From: Climacium dendroides
Lineage: Eukaryota > Streptophyta > Bryopsida > Hypnales > Climaciaceae
Assembly: GCA_950106755.1 (NCBI GenBank)
Contig: OX467092.1
Coordinates: 4,774,001 to 4,838,000, forward strand
Length of the DNA: 64,000 nt
Direction: 5' to 3'
Under the pieces are notes generated by a model that was not told the origin of the DNA, did not search any database, and saw only the letters and a program-made list of their open reading frames with translations. Position numbers and translations under genes: made by a program. How positions within the stretch are numbered: the first letter of the stretch is position 1; every line of letters starts with the position of its first letter. Positions 20,050 through 32,919 of this stretch are shown here, in pieces.

Positions 20050-20980
20050 ATAAAAATACAAAAAACATACAATGTCATCATTTACACTCAATTTTTAAAA
20101 TTTTAATATAGAAATAAATAAAAGATATTAGTTATTTACAAAAATACTTTCACCATTGTGATCATTTTCTTGTTAACATTTATCATTTTCTTGTTAAAAT
20201 TATTAACAGTTTAGTTTTTTCTTTCATTCACTACCACCTTCTATTTTATAATTTAAAAAGACAAATATGAAAGTATCTTGGTTAAGTTTTTTTCATATAT
20301 TTTCAATTCAATTTTCAAAATATTAAATAAAATTCACAAGTTATAGAACATATGTCTTTTTTCCTTAAAATGTTGAAAGACAAAACTTCAGATTTTAGAA
20401 GGGCTAAAAGAAACTACATTTTGAAGTTTAGGCACAATTAAGTTCCAATAGATAGAAATGTTCACTGAAATTTTGATATTATATGGCCTTATTTGTTAAA
20501 ATGAGACAATCTGCACATTTTGAGACTACAACCCTAAATTAGTTCTAGTGATTTCTACTTAATCAAGCTAATTAAAGGATCCTATGGTTGTATTTTAAAA
20601 AAAAAAAGTATAGATAAAGATTTTAGCCTTGCACTAGAGATGAATATTTTGACACAATTTTGGCACTTTAAATATTTGGGGATTGAAAGAAATACCATAT
20701 TTGGCTCCTTAAATAACACTTACATACATTAATAGATAAGCATTGACTTTGCACATCCCTCTACTTCCTTTGACACACACCATGTCATTCATTGGATTAG
20801 GCTTGTTGTTAAATTGAACGCAAATAAAATGACCATCCTAGTTCTACTTGACCTGCTTTGGTATGACAAAACCACTTCCATTGACCATCCTTTCCCAAAT
20901 ATATACACCTTTGTGTATAGAGAGAAAGACATATATTAGGGCCTACTAAAATCCATAGACCCATTGATAAAATCACTATA
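20050..20980. other. AT-rich DNA, no gene
   Basis: Nothing beyond low-complexity A/T tracts was recognised. A minus-strand frame at 20809-20994 continues the composition of the next block but matches no family. Confidence 0.35.
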
Positions 20981-22890
20981 AAATACACAAGCATTATAAA
21001 TCATCCACATATACTATAAACACACATCTATTGGTACTTGAGTTGGTCCTTTTAACTCCACACCACCTTATGCACAACTTTACTTGACCTTGACATACAT
21101 TCACTTTTACTATAATTTAATCTATTCACACCACTTAATATCGTTGTTAATACAAATATCCTCTAGAACAAATACCAATCAAACATACAACAAACTTACT
21201 TACACCAACACCATCTCCTCTCTAAAACTCCTCTCTTCTTCCTCCCCTCAATTATGCCCCCCTACACTACTACTTTATAGACGACTCATACAAACCTTCT
21301 ATAAAAAACTTATCTCCCTTTGCAAATTGGATAATAATTAAAAACTATTAATGGAATATATAACAATCACTACAAGAGAAACTGGTTCTAATTGACAGAA
21401 ATCAACTAGTCCTAATTGACAGAAAATTGACAAGTTTCTGTCACTCTAGACAAAAAATTGTCCGAATTGACAAAAAATTGTCCAAATTGACAAAAACCTG
21501 TCAATTTTCTGTCAATTAGGACTAGTTGATTTCTGTCAATTAGGACCAGTTTCTGTCAATTTGGACAGTTTCTCTTGTAGTGAATGGACATAACATTCAA
21601 TTATTATTAGTTGATTATGATTTGTCTTCTAAAACTACAAAATATTTTATGAGTTGAATTCATGGCCATCCTTTATATACTACAACTACTCTCTACAATA
21701 TCAAAAGTAAAAGCATATATAAACATTGATTGTAACAAAAATCAAATAGACTAGGTAAATTAGCAACTACATTATCAGACATACTACCTTCCTAAGATTA
21801 TAAACTTACACACATCATCTATTACTACTTCCACAAGGACACTCTATAAGCTACCCAACCATCTAATTCTACAAAAAATATTGGATCCTTAGAACTATAG
21901 CTATGACTCTTTACAACTCAAAACTATTAAATAAACTTTGTCAATTCTTTTAAAAGCATTAGTATATGGATAAGTAACAATCACCTTCATCTTCAACTAT
22001 TTAACAATTTTCGAAACAACTTTAGCATTTTTGACACTTAAATCAAACAACTTCTTAAATTTAGATATGGTCAATACATGCATGGGATTCACTAGAAAAC
22101 ACCTCTTTTGGACCATTCGAAGTCCTACAATCACATGCACCTTATGCAATCTTAACCAAACTAACACTCCTGATTCTACATCATACTTTGCTATACAAAA
22201 TCTCATATCCAAGAATTACTCATATTGTAACAACACAACAAAGTAGTTCAAAATTTTTAAAAACTATTACTCACATCCTAACTCTCTTTCCTATATGCTA
22301 ATGAATACTAGACATTTTTAAAATAATCTCTTGATCATACAATACTCCATTTCATATGTCCATACCCACCTCACCTCCTCTGCTATTGTAATGCTCAATT
22401 GTGTCCCAACATCCTATACATAAGCCCTATCCCTTTCCTAAATACACATCCAACTTTCCTATTCCCAACACATGCAATATAAATTTGTAGAATTCACATA
22501 TTGCATGACCGATTTTTCTTAAGTTCTACTACCTTAAAATACCAAAAATATGAATTCTTCATCTAAAATATACAAGCACTAGGATGGGATACACACCAAT
22601 TTTCTTGTCCTAACCGTTGGAGCTCATAGAACATACAATTCAACATTCCAAAACTTACAAAACACTATTACCAAAAACAGCTATTAAAAAAACTTATCGG
22701 TCATCAACAACATTGTACATACATTCTATTCAATAAATGATATTTAGAAAACAGCTAACTACCACCAAACCTTCCAAATTGTCACTTCTAAACAACATTT
22801 TACCAACCTAATATTTTTACCATTCTACTATATGCAAATTTATTTTCCATTCCTACCACCAACTTCCCTTACAATATTTTTGGTAATTAT
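20981..22890. other. Strongly C-over-G skewed block, possible old minus-strand coding remnant
   Basis: The plus strand is A+C+T with very little G. The 60 bases from 21181, for example, contain no G and about 22 C. The skew holds for about 1.9 kb, except in the inserted MITE at 21368-21582. Such asymmetry is common in retrotransposon bodies. Short minus-strand frames exist (for example GVLVWLRLHKVHVIVGLRMV at about 22000-22210), but none could be assigned to a known polyprotein. Confidence 0.4.
21368..21582. mobile_element. CACTA-type MITE, 215 bp
   Basis: It begins CACTACAAGAGAAAC and ends GTTTCTCTTGTAGTG, an exact 15-bp terminal inverted repeat. It is flanked by a 3-bp direct repeat AAT (21365-21367; 21583-21585), as expected for CACTA (En/Spm) elements. 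The interior is a nested foldback of AATTGACAGAAA-type words, so nearly the whole element can form a stem. It has no coding capacity. Confidence 0.9.
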
Positions 22891-24690
22891 TGTTTAGTCT
22901 TCTCATATAGCTTAGTTATAGAGCCTCTTCATTGAGGTACATAGTATTGGTGTTACTCTCATAGTTATTTGTGACTATGAATATGACTCAATGTGAACAA
23001 ACCCTTAATTTATGCCAACCCAATAAAAAAATATTGGAATTACTTCTCTTTTTTGCATTGCATTGGAAGGTGAAGCAATAGGGAATTTAGAAACACTTTG
23101 TAATACTTGAGTTTAACCTAGAAATGCTAATGTAGAAAATAAATTATCCTTTTGACAAATGTAAATTGATATTTTAGATGTAAAATGCATTATTTTCATC
23201 CATTTTCATTTTCTAGTAAGGCCATAGGTGTTGCTAGTGTTCTAGCAAGGTCTCAACCAAATAATCACATCATTTGATTGACTTTAATTCCTATTGGTAC
23301 ATATAAGATTTTGAATAGTATTTTGTCTAGTAGAGGATTCACGTTAAACAAATAACCACTTGGAATTAAGGTCATGTCATCACCGATTCTTGTCATAACT
23401 AAAGATGAAGGTATAACTAAAGAACAATTTTTTTTGCATGTGGATTGATTTGAAAAGATTCAATAATAAAATCAAACACTTACCATATTTACTTTCAAAG
23501 TTTGATCATAAATTGCTCAAAGTGTTATTATAATGAGAGTTTTGGTACTCAAAATCTTCAAAATAAAACAATTTTGACAAACTATTATGTTCTATTATTT
23601 ATACATACCTAACTTTAAGAATTGGTTCACTTCAATTTAATTATATCAATGCTACATATTCTCTAACCAATTTAGAAGTTTTCTTTTTAAGACAAAATGC
23701 ACACTATACCAATAAATGCATTTAACCCTTAAGTACTCCAATGTCCAATTTTTGGACAATGAATAGATTAAAACTCTTGGTTCTTTCTCATTCTATTTGG
23801 ATGAAAGTCATCTTAATTTTTGGAGATACTTTATCAAGTTCTTGTCCTATCTAATGGTTGAATTTGGTGTTAGTAGAATACATAAATTTCTAAATTACAA
23901 ATGTGGAAGAATGTCAAGTGGTTGACCAAATTGAAATTGCATTGATTCTAGTTCAAAACTAGATTTGCAAAAATGAAGTTATAGATTTAAAGAATACAAT
24001 AATTTCACAAAATCACTATATCAAAGAAACCTCATTTCAAATCCATTCCAACAAGTTTTACACAAAAATGATAATACTTTGTTTGAAACTGAATTTAGAA
24101 GGAATTTTAAATTTTTCCTTTCAAAATTAAAAAAATATTGGTGATAGCATTGATGAATCTAACTATACAAATGGAATCTAAAACTCAAAATCTACAAGTT
24201 TTATTTGTATATGAATTCCAAAATATTCTTCCAAGTAGAATTTTATTGATGGATTTTCCGAAATTGTCAATTCTAGAGAAGACTCTAGATGTTTAGGGGT
24301 GAAAGCTTTAGTCTTGGACAATCTTAAGTTCCCTCAATTTGGTGATTTGTACCATACAAAAATCCACATGCAATTATTACAAAAAAAACAGTTAGAGAGC
24401 CCTTCTACATATTTAAACAGAAAATAAGAATAAACTAAAAAAAATTTACTCATGTTCAAACACAAAATATATATACCTGCAAAAAACACATTTTCAAACA
24501 TAGAACATAACATATATAAGATTTTCTTCACCTACACATGTTCAAACACATAACAAAAAATAAACCTTACACAAATATAATTATCCTTGATATATGATAA
24601 TTATAATATAATGACATGCGGGTGCTAAGATATAATTTCACTAATCATCCAAGTTCTTAGTTATGAAACCATTTCACTGGATGGACAAAA
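22891..24690. other. AT-rich decayed DNA, no gene
   Basis: No coding frame, element end or RNA gene was recognised. Confidence 0.4.
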
Positions 24691-24699
24691 TCAATGATG

Positions 24700-25258
24700 A
24701 CATGGCAATTTTCCTCCACTTCAATGGCCAAATGAGGTTTGAGGCCTTATTAGGTCCATTATTAAAATTTTCTATGTGGGGAATGCATGAGATCATTGTT
24801 TACAATTTTTGTCATATCCACAATCAACAAAATTATTATTGGGCAGAGTGAAGGCAACGTCTTGTTTATTTGTTCATCTTACATACAACAAATGCAATGC
24901 AAGGCTCAAAAATGACCTTGGGCATTTAGAGGTTAGTTCAAGGATTGGGTTTGATTGAAGAGCCATACAAGACAATTTTGTCTTCCACTTCAATGGCTAG
25001 ATGAGGTTTGAACCAAGTCTTATTAGGCCCATTATAAAAGAATTCTACGTGGGAAATGCATGAGATCATTGTTTACAATTTTTGCCATTTCCAAAACCAA
25101 TGAAATTGTTATTGGATAGAGTAAAGGCAACATCTTGTTTATTTGTTCACTCACGTACAACAAATGCAGTGCAAGGCTCAAAAAAGACCTTGGGCATTTA
25201 AAAGTTAGTTCAAGGATTGGGTTCGGTTGAGGAGCCATACAAGACAATTTTGTTCGCC
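24700..25258. repeat. 263-bp tandem duplication
   Basis: Two diverged copies lie head to tail. GCATGAGATCATTGTTTACA occurs at 24785 and 25048. The shared unit also contains TTGTTTATTTGTTCA, CAATGCAAGGCTC and AGAGCCATACAAGACAATTT. No gene is present. Confidence 0.75.
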
Positions 25259-25489
25259 ACAAGAATCCCGGGTTAATGTTTGGAGAGACACTCCCTCAAA
25301 ACCTAGCTTTCAATCCAGTGAACTCTCTCACGTACCATGTGCACAAACTTCCATTCACTTTTGAGTTCTCTTCCTGCATGCAGCAGCAGCAAGGTCACAA
25401 TTGAAGGAGCCATGGTCTCAGGTTTTATTTTTTTTAAATTTCTTTTTAAAACACATGGATAATTTCCATTGATATGAAGAAACAGTACA

Positions 25490-25530
25490 AGGAACGAGAG
25501 ACCACGTCCCCTGTAAACCTTGTACTGTTT
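25490..25530. repeat. 13-bp hairpin
   Basis: AAACAGTACAAGG near 25490 is the exact complement of CCTTGTACTGTTT near 25519. The loop is about 17-20 nt. Confidence 0.6.
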
Positions 25531-25577
25531 TTTTCCTTGCAGCCAGTTTAGTTGCAGGGTTAAGTTGTACTCCCTGT

Positions 25578-25990
25578 AAGGTAGTATGGCCTTAAAGCGA
25601 CCTTTTAAGGGCTGATTCACTTTTTTCACAGGTTTCCATGGATAAAATGATTTTTAGCTCATTTTTCAGAGAAAGAAAAGTAGATGCAGAACACAGCACA
25701 AGTAGTTTTGTATTTTTTTCAAGCATTTTTGAATTATTTATGAATTTTCAAAGATTTGGGTCATAGGCATCTATTTGTGACCATAGGTGTTCCAAAATTT
25801 GTCGCCTTATGACTTATAAAGAAATGTGCAGAAACCAAAAACAATGATTAGCTCTTGCAATAAAATAAATAAATTTTCTTGAATTCATTAACAGACCAAA
25901 GAGGTCCATTCAAGGATCACCTTGCATCCACTCTATAGCTACCTACAGGACGGTCTGAAGAAGAGGGGCGCTTTAAGGCCATACTACCTT
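25578..25990. mobile_element. 413-bp segment bounded by a perfect 22-bp inverted repeat
   Basis: The 22 bases at 25578-25599, starting AAGGTAGTATGGCC, are the exact reverse complement of 25969-25990. Such ends on a roughly 0.4-kb non-coding segment suggest a MITE or foldback element. No target duplication was recognised at these exact ends. Confidence 0.5.
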
Positions 25991-26159
25991 ATATCAAAAT
26001 AAATCTATGGTATTCCCATAGTTTCCCACTTAGAAACCATTGATTTATTTTGAGCTTCAGGTTTGGGAACAGCCAACATTCTAAAATTGTACTACTTGAC
26101 AAAGACAAGAAGGTGCAAGTTTCATGGAAACATTAATTTTGAGTTGGATTGGCATTGGT

Positions 26160-26640
26160 TTGTCAAGATTATGGTCATCTTAACCCTGAAACGTTGAGTC
26201 GGTCACTGTGGAAATCATTTGTTTGGGTAATATGTGAATTGTTGGCCTTAAAAAATGCAAAAACATTCATTGGAAGACAAACTATTGTACAAGACATTAT
26301 CTTTTCACACAATTTGGAAGATGAATAGTTCACTTTTGTCCTACACGCAAAGACAGCCCTTCTCTCAAATTTGTTCATAACTTTTGATTGGAGTCTTTAA
26401 ATTTTTTAGAGATGTATGTTAACTTGATTTCACAACTTTTTTATTTCAAATTTTTTTGAAAAAAATTATTTTACTATGCTTAAATGAGATTTAAAATTTT
26501 ATTTTGAACACAATTCCTACTTTTTGCTTAGCTATGAGTATTTGAGCTCCTACTAATTTTAATTTACACATCCAACATGGTTTATATTACTTCCTACTAT
26601 CCCATATCTATGTAAGGAGCTTGTCTTTTCAATTTTAATT
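26160..26640 (+). repeat. Copy of a dispersed repeat shared with 51780-52060, 52710-52930 and 56130-56400
   Basis: The part with GGAAATCAT(T/C)TGTTTGGGTA, CATTGGAAGACA and GATGAATAGTT matches 52735 onward. The part from about 26380 (TCATAACTTTTGATTGGAGT) matches the right arm of the 56-kb foldback. No gene is present. Confidence 0.5.
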
Positions 26641-27240
26641 TCAAATTACAATTGACTTTTGAAACAAGTGAGATTGTGCATTGAAATCGTTTGGGCAGAG
26701 TTACTCAATTGTCCATATTTTCTTACATTATGAGAGACCGTTGTCAGTGTTCTAGAATCTACAAAATTGAAAGATTCAAACTTATATAACACCAACCTAC
26801 AATGTCAGAAAGTTATGAATAGTTCTTGACTTCTCTCTAGCAAACACCACTTGTAAACCCTTGCCACCAGTTCTACAGCCATGTATAATAGAAGTACCTA
26901 TTTATAATAGCTTAAGCATTTCAGCCTATGCAACATGGAAAATTCATTGAGAAATTGAGCTCAATGTGTGCAAACACAAGGATGAAGAAGAATGCAAAAA
27001 AACCTCTCCAAGAATGAATATGTTATTCAATATAAATGTGAATTTTTCATCTAAATCCAATCTGGTTTAGTAGACTCACCTATTCCAGTTAGCTTTGGCA
27101 CTTCTCTCTATGCAAGGAAGAAAGAGAGATGAATGGAAGAGATGGTACAAACAAAGAATCCTTCTCAATGAATACTACATCCAATAGGTTAGCCTAAACA
27201 AGTCATGACATGGGGCTGTCCAAAATAGGTACTTCTCCAT
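26641..27240. other. AT-rich DNA, no gene
   Basis: No feature was recognised. Confidence 0.35.
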
Positions 27241-27249
27241 AGGTCCAGA

Positions 27250-27900
27250 GAGGTTAGGAAGCAACGGTTCTGAAAAAATCCTGTACCATCACTGCAAAGA
27301 ACTGCAAAGAGCACTTGCTAAGTGCAGGTGTGCACATACCTTTTTAGTTTGTTTGGTTGTGTCCAAAGAAATGTCATGAAAATGGGATGCTACCCCCAGG
27401 CTTTTTTTTTTTTTTTTTTTTTTCTCCTTCCCCCTTTCAAGCCAGCCAGCCAAGGACGGAGGCAGGGTCTGCATGGGCACCTGAGTCATCATCAAGTTGT
27501 TGTGCATCTGTCATAAGATAGCAACTACCTTCAAAAGTGGGTGGAAAAGGGTGCAAGTATGGAAAATGTGTTGGGAGTATTATTTGCACTTTGTGCTGTA
27601 AAGCAAGGGACTGACTGAGCAGTTGAGTAGAGGAAAAGCAACTAACTATTAAGACTGATGGGCTGGCCATACTGGACCATACATCAGCCACAGAGGGTTC
27701 ACACACACACACACTCACTGGGATGCACTGGAGGAATATTCTTGCAACCGCTTAGGGAAGGTGGAAGTGTAAGTAGCTGAGCCATTCCATGGGGGGAGGG
27801 ATGAATGGGGACGTATTTATGGACCAGATTCACTCTCTGCTATAAATACCACTCCTATTTATATCAAGGTCAAACGTAACTTGCAACAATTTTGATAGAA
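27250..27900 (+). promoter_or_regulatory. GC-richer, non-repetitive-looking segment with a TATA box
   Basis: It differs from its AT-rich surroundings. It contains CTATAAATACC at about 27839-27849, a consensus plant TATA box, and CATGGGG and GGGACGT-like elements upstream. It also has a (CA)n tract at about 27701-27715 and a 22-base poly-T at 27402-27423. No plausible coding frame follows within the next kilobase, so this could be an orphan or captured promoter. Confidence 0.3.
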
Positions 27901-28479
27901 TTACAATTATGACTTAGTGTTAGGGGTAATGTTTGCAATGTGAATTGGGTTTAAAAGTAGGTCTAAATTTGTTTCTAAGACCCTCAATAACAACATTCTT
28001 TAACACCAAGTGCGAACATACATACACTCAATGTACTATCCTATGTCAAAATGTGATACGTGTTTAATTTTTTTTCTTCATTTTTTATGAAGTGCCATAG
28101 TGGCGATATTAAATGTAATAGTGGTGCTCCAAATTTCAACATTCATCCATATAATGAATAGAAAACATCACATTAGCACATATCACATATCCATAATTCT
28201 ATTTTCATCCACAATTTGGCAATTTCATCCAAGATTTTTTTTAATTTGAAGTTTTTTGGTGATTTACAAGAAGGAGTGCATGTTTATTTTTCTATAGGCA
28301 TGATGCCAAGCCAAAAAATTTGGTGCAATTTTGCACCAAATCACTAGAAAAAAACAACTACATGTGGCATCTTGTGAATGGCTTGAGGTGACATGGACCC
28401 TTGAGAATTTGATGTGGAAACTCTATTTTGGCATTTATGTGCCGAACCAAACCTTCACGTATGTTGTGTGTTGTTGTCA

Positions 28480-29660
28480 TAGCCAATGTAAAAGTAAAAA
28501 TAAAAATAATTTTTTAATCCATAAAAACTTCAAAATTCAATATCTTTACTGTTGTGAGTTTAAACGTCACTAAACAAAACTTGTGCATCCTTCCTCGTTG
28601 AGGGATGCACAATCAAGAAGTTCTCACTATAACAAACAAAATAAACAATCAAACTTGACTTTAAGGTATGGACTAGTGTGCCGTGTGTCACTACCACAAT
28701 CCAATGTTTTTTTTAAAAATTGATTCATTTAAAACTTTGAAATTTAACAACTTTTACACCATAGTGTGAGAGGTTGTGTTCTTGGTATGAATAGAAAGTC
28801 TTATGTACAAAGAGCTTTGTTTTGTGATATTTGGACATGCCAATGTGAAAGTTATGGTTTTTTCAAAATAAAAGATAATTTAATTCAATTCTTTAATTTA
28901 AAAAATTCATAAATTCTTCACCCTAGGTCCAAATGCTACAAATTTGACACGAGGAGAAAGCTTCCTACAAGAAGGGGTCCAAAACTTTGTTTAGTGGCAA
29001 TTGAAATTGCAATGTGAAAGATATTATTTTTTCAAAATTTAAGATAATTTATTTCAATTTTTGAATTCATAAAAAATTTGAAATTCAATAATTTTCACAC
29101 CATTTTGTCCCAATAGTGCACCCCTCTTTGCCAAGAGCTTTTGAGCAATATCTAAAATGCCTCTTGATGCCTCACAGTTTGTTAAATCTTACTGTATGAA
29201 ACAAAACAAAACATACAACCTAACTTAATACTATTGTGCCTTGTGTTGTTGCCACATCCAAAATAAGAGTAAAAATAATTTTTTAATTTTTTAATTTATA
29301 AAAATTTGAAATTCAATTACTTTCACACTCTATTGTAAGACATTATGTTCTTAACATGAATCAAAAGCTTTATGCACAAAGGAGTGGAAGGACTTATTTT
29401 GTGGCAATTGGACATGCTATGTGAAAGTTATGGTTTTTTCAAAATAAAGAGATGATTTAATTTAATTTTTAAAATTCTAACAAATTCATAACTTTCACAC
29501 TGTTTGTCCAAATGCCACAAAACAAAGTTCGTGCACCTCTTCTTGCCAAGAGCTTTTGAGCAATATTAAGAATGCCATGAGACGCCTCATGGTTTGTTAG
29601 ATCTCAACGTATCAAACAAAACAAACAACCTATCTTAAGGTATAGTTATATACTAATTTC
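28480..29660. repeat. Diverged repeated blocks, no gene
   Basis: The phrase TATGGTTTTTTCAAAATAAA occurs at about 28853 and 29432. GTAAAAATAATTTTTTAAT-like text recurs near 28495 and 29268. AACAAAACAAACAACCT-like text recurs near 28630, 29205 and 29615. The blocks are too diverged to define a single unit. Confidence 0.4.
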
Positions 29661-31880
29661 TCATTCCTCGGTAGCATGGAAAATGACTATTATAAAGGAT
29701 TATGAAGTTTAATTGAGTTATTATATTTTGGTTTTCATAATTTTAACATGCTCATTCAAGGATTTTAAAAACTTGAGTTGATTTTTTCTATAGTAGAGGG
29801 ATGGCAAATGTACCTATTGTAAAAATTATAAGTCTTAATTTTCATGATTTTAAATAAAATTGTTGAAACTTTTTAATTTTATTACAATTGATGTATTAGA
29901 ATAGAAAACAACATTGTGGAAGTTTATCCTAATTGTCAATTTTTCAAATATAAACAAGGTAAAGAAAAATCAAAATTTTATATTTTGAGTTTGCATGACA
30001 AACTTCAAATTGAAATCTATGATCTATAGATAACATATTATGTTACTGCTACTAGTGACTAAAAGACATCACAAAATCACAATAAGTGCAATTTCTTTCA
30101 AAACTTCAAATCATTATTGAATGTTTAGACAACCCATGGGTTTATACACCAATATTGTTCCATTAATCTAACAAAACAAAGGTAAAAAATAAAAAAATTT
30201 CCCACTGTTATAGAATGCAACATTTAATTAGAAGGAAGAAACAAAATCTTTGAAAAGTCAAGAAATGGAATTTTCATAGTTGGGTTACTAGGCTTTTTTC
30301 TAGACTAGTGTCCTTGTTGGCAACACCCTGTAGGCTAGTTTTTGGAGGGATGAAGTCAGAGAGGTCAAATTTCTGTTTGGCAAAATTTGGGTATTGTGGC
30401 CCAAATATTCAACACCTTTGAACTTTAGTATGATAAATTAGCAAAATTGACTTTTAAATATAAAATGATTTTTATTTTATTTTTAAATTTAAAAATATGA
30501 TTAAAATAAAAACATCCATCTCCAATAAAAAAATTCAAGTTTATAGAAAACATGCTTCAAAGGTTATAACGGATGACATGTGTGTCACATTATGTGATAG
30601 ACAAAGGACCACTCTATCTTGCAATCACCCAATTGATATGTTTATTTTGACAAGAGAGCAAAAACTGAAACCTTTGATGTATTGTATATTAATTCCATTG
30701 ATTATTATTTGATTTACATTGTTTTGATGATAAGACAAACATACAAAACTACATGAACGGTTGCCCACCCCTTCTCCAACATTGATTTGATCAATGATTC
30801 TTTCTAAACTCCAATATCTATATGAGAGCATCTTAAAATTTTCAATCTCCAATATCTCTAAAGTCAAAAATCTTCAATTGATCATCATTCATAGTGTGGA
30901 AAGAAACGGAAACCTTGTTTATTTTTTTGGCTTCATTCATTATAAGCCATTTTGCTTTATGCAAAGTATAATGGCGGAATTATTACATATATTTCTAAAA
31001 TATCAGTAATTAATGATAAAGTGTCTAATCACCTTATTGAGTTATTTCATCATAACATATAAGAGAGCATATAAAGATTGTAAATCATATGCACCTTTGG
31101 TAGTTGAAAATCAAATTTTAAAATTACAAAATACCTCCAATTTCTGTAGTTTTATTACATTAAATACCATGTTTTTGAAACCACAAGATCTATGAAGTAA
31201 TTTTTTCTACATTTAAGCTCTCTTCTTTGTAAGGCAAATTGCAAATGAAATCAATAATTATGTTTTGTCACTTTTAGGTATTTTATTAATATAATCAATT
31301 CTGAAAAATTATTTGGACTAAAATGGCTACTAATTCACTATTAATGAAATGAATCATTTTGAAAAATTTATAATGTATTAAAAGATGTAGTGACAGAACT
31401 AATGGTTTCAATGAACTTCATGCTATACCTTGGGGTGCCTCTATACAAATTGTATTTTGCCTTATAATTCTTCAATTGTACTTTATTGTATGAATTGTGA
31501 TACATTGTTATTTACATACTACCATGATCATTAATTTACTTTGTACATAACAATATTTGGTAAATGTTTTTTGGTGAGATCCACTATACGTTTTCATAAT
31601 ATACTATATGGTTGCAAAGGGCTTTTAGGCCCTTCTAAGGTTAACAAATGAACCTTCTTTTGTTATTAAGAGTCACCACCAATTTGTTTGTAATGATTAG
31701 CCTTTTGGATAAAACCAAAAGTAGAATTTTTTAGTACCTCAAACCTTAAAAAATAGAATTCTATGAATATTTGAAGTGAAAGGTAATATCTTCCTATTAA
31801 TGTCTGTAGACATACACTTTAAGTATTCTTCAAAAAGTCAAAATTCAAAGGATGAGGGTCCATCTGTATTTCAAAAAGTG
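29661..31880. other. AT-rich DNA, no gene
   Basis: Several short open frames occur here by chance in A/T-rich sequence; none shows protein-family signal. Confidence 0.35.
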
Positions 31881-31885
31881 AGTAG

Positions 31886-31908
31886 GGTTTAGGGTTTAGG
31901 GTTTAAGT
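31886..31908 (+). repeat. Short interstitial telomere-type repeat (TTTAGGG)3
   Basis: AGGGTTTAGGGTTTAGGGTT matches the plant telomere unit. It is flanked by two copies of AGTGAGTAGG. Confidence 0.8.
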
Positions 31909-31934
31909 GAGTAGGTTTCACTAGAGTTGAATTA

Positions 31935-32752
31935 TTAACCCCTAAATCCCAAGGTCTTTTTCCTTCAAAATCCACTCAAAATTGCCATTTCTATTACAAA
32001 GTACAAAAAACTTTTAAAATTGATTTTCTAATATGTCGGACTATAGGATCTTGTTCTATAGTCTACACTAGTATAAAAATGTATAGGAAAAATTTCAAAA
32101 ACTTTGACCATGTATATTTTCTAATTTTTTATATTTAATAATTGAGTTGAGAATCTAGGAAAAACAATTCAACAAAAATACACTTAATTCTCACTCATTA
32201 AAAAATTGTTAAGTAGAAGTAGGTTCAAGATTGAAGGGATAATTAAACTATTAATAGCTCTAAGATGGAATTGAAACACAATAATTTCAATGGTGAAATT
32301 GTTATGGTAAACAAACTTAATCTTATCTAATTTTTTTTTAAATTATTAAAATTGCATTCAAAAATGAAGTCTATAAGTTATTTTTTCAAGAAGATGCTTA
32401 GATTGCTCGAAAAACAAGATTGTCCATAACTTTTTCATCATTAGTCCAAATAGAATGAATCAAAGCTTCAAATGTAGACAAAAATATAATCTTAGAGAAA
32501 AAAAAAAAAAAAAAAAAAATTAAACTTTTTGTGATTTTCTGGGGGCTGTCCCTCGGGTTGCTTTTTAGACTTATGGTAGCATAGCTTTTGTTTCCCAACA
32601 CCAAATGAAATAAAAATTATATGCCCAAAAATCTGATTTGATTTCCTATCTTCAAAAGAAGTTTCAAAAAATCATGTCAAAAATTGAGATCACACGAGCC
32701 TATATGAAATCCCAAGAGTCCTTTGTAGGGACTTTGGGACTTTAGGAGTTAA
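31935..32752 (-). mobile_element. TTAA-flanked TIR element, copy A
   Basis: It is bounded by TTAA at 31935-31938 and 32749-32752. Inverted ends CCCCTAAATCCCAAGG and, on the other strand, CTCCTAAAGTCCCAAAG lie just inside. The interior is the inverse of copies B and C (shared: the TTTCATTTGGTG motif, GATTCATTCTATTTGGACTA, GTTATGGACAATCTTG). It is about 810 bp and non-coding. Confidence 0.65.
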
Positions 32753-32919
32753 GACGTTGATTTTGGGTCAAAAAGTAGGGCTCAAGAGTGGAAGGGTTTT
32801 GAAAATGAATATGACTACCTCAATTCATAAATCATAGCAAGTCACCAAATCACAATTCAAAATTAATCTTTAAAATTCTTTCATGTTTAGAGGCTTAAAA
32901 ATGCTTCAAAATAAGGTCA

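Noticed and set aside
27289..27718. Frames of 64-93 codons on both strands around a poly-T run
   Set aside because: No family signal, and homopolymer-coded Lys/Phe runs indicate non-coding sequence.
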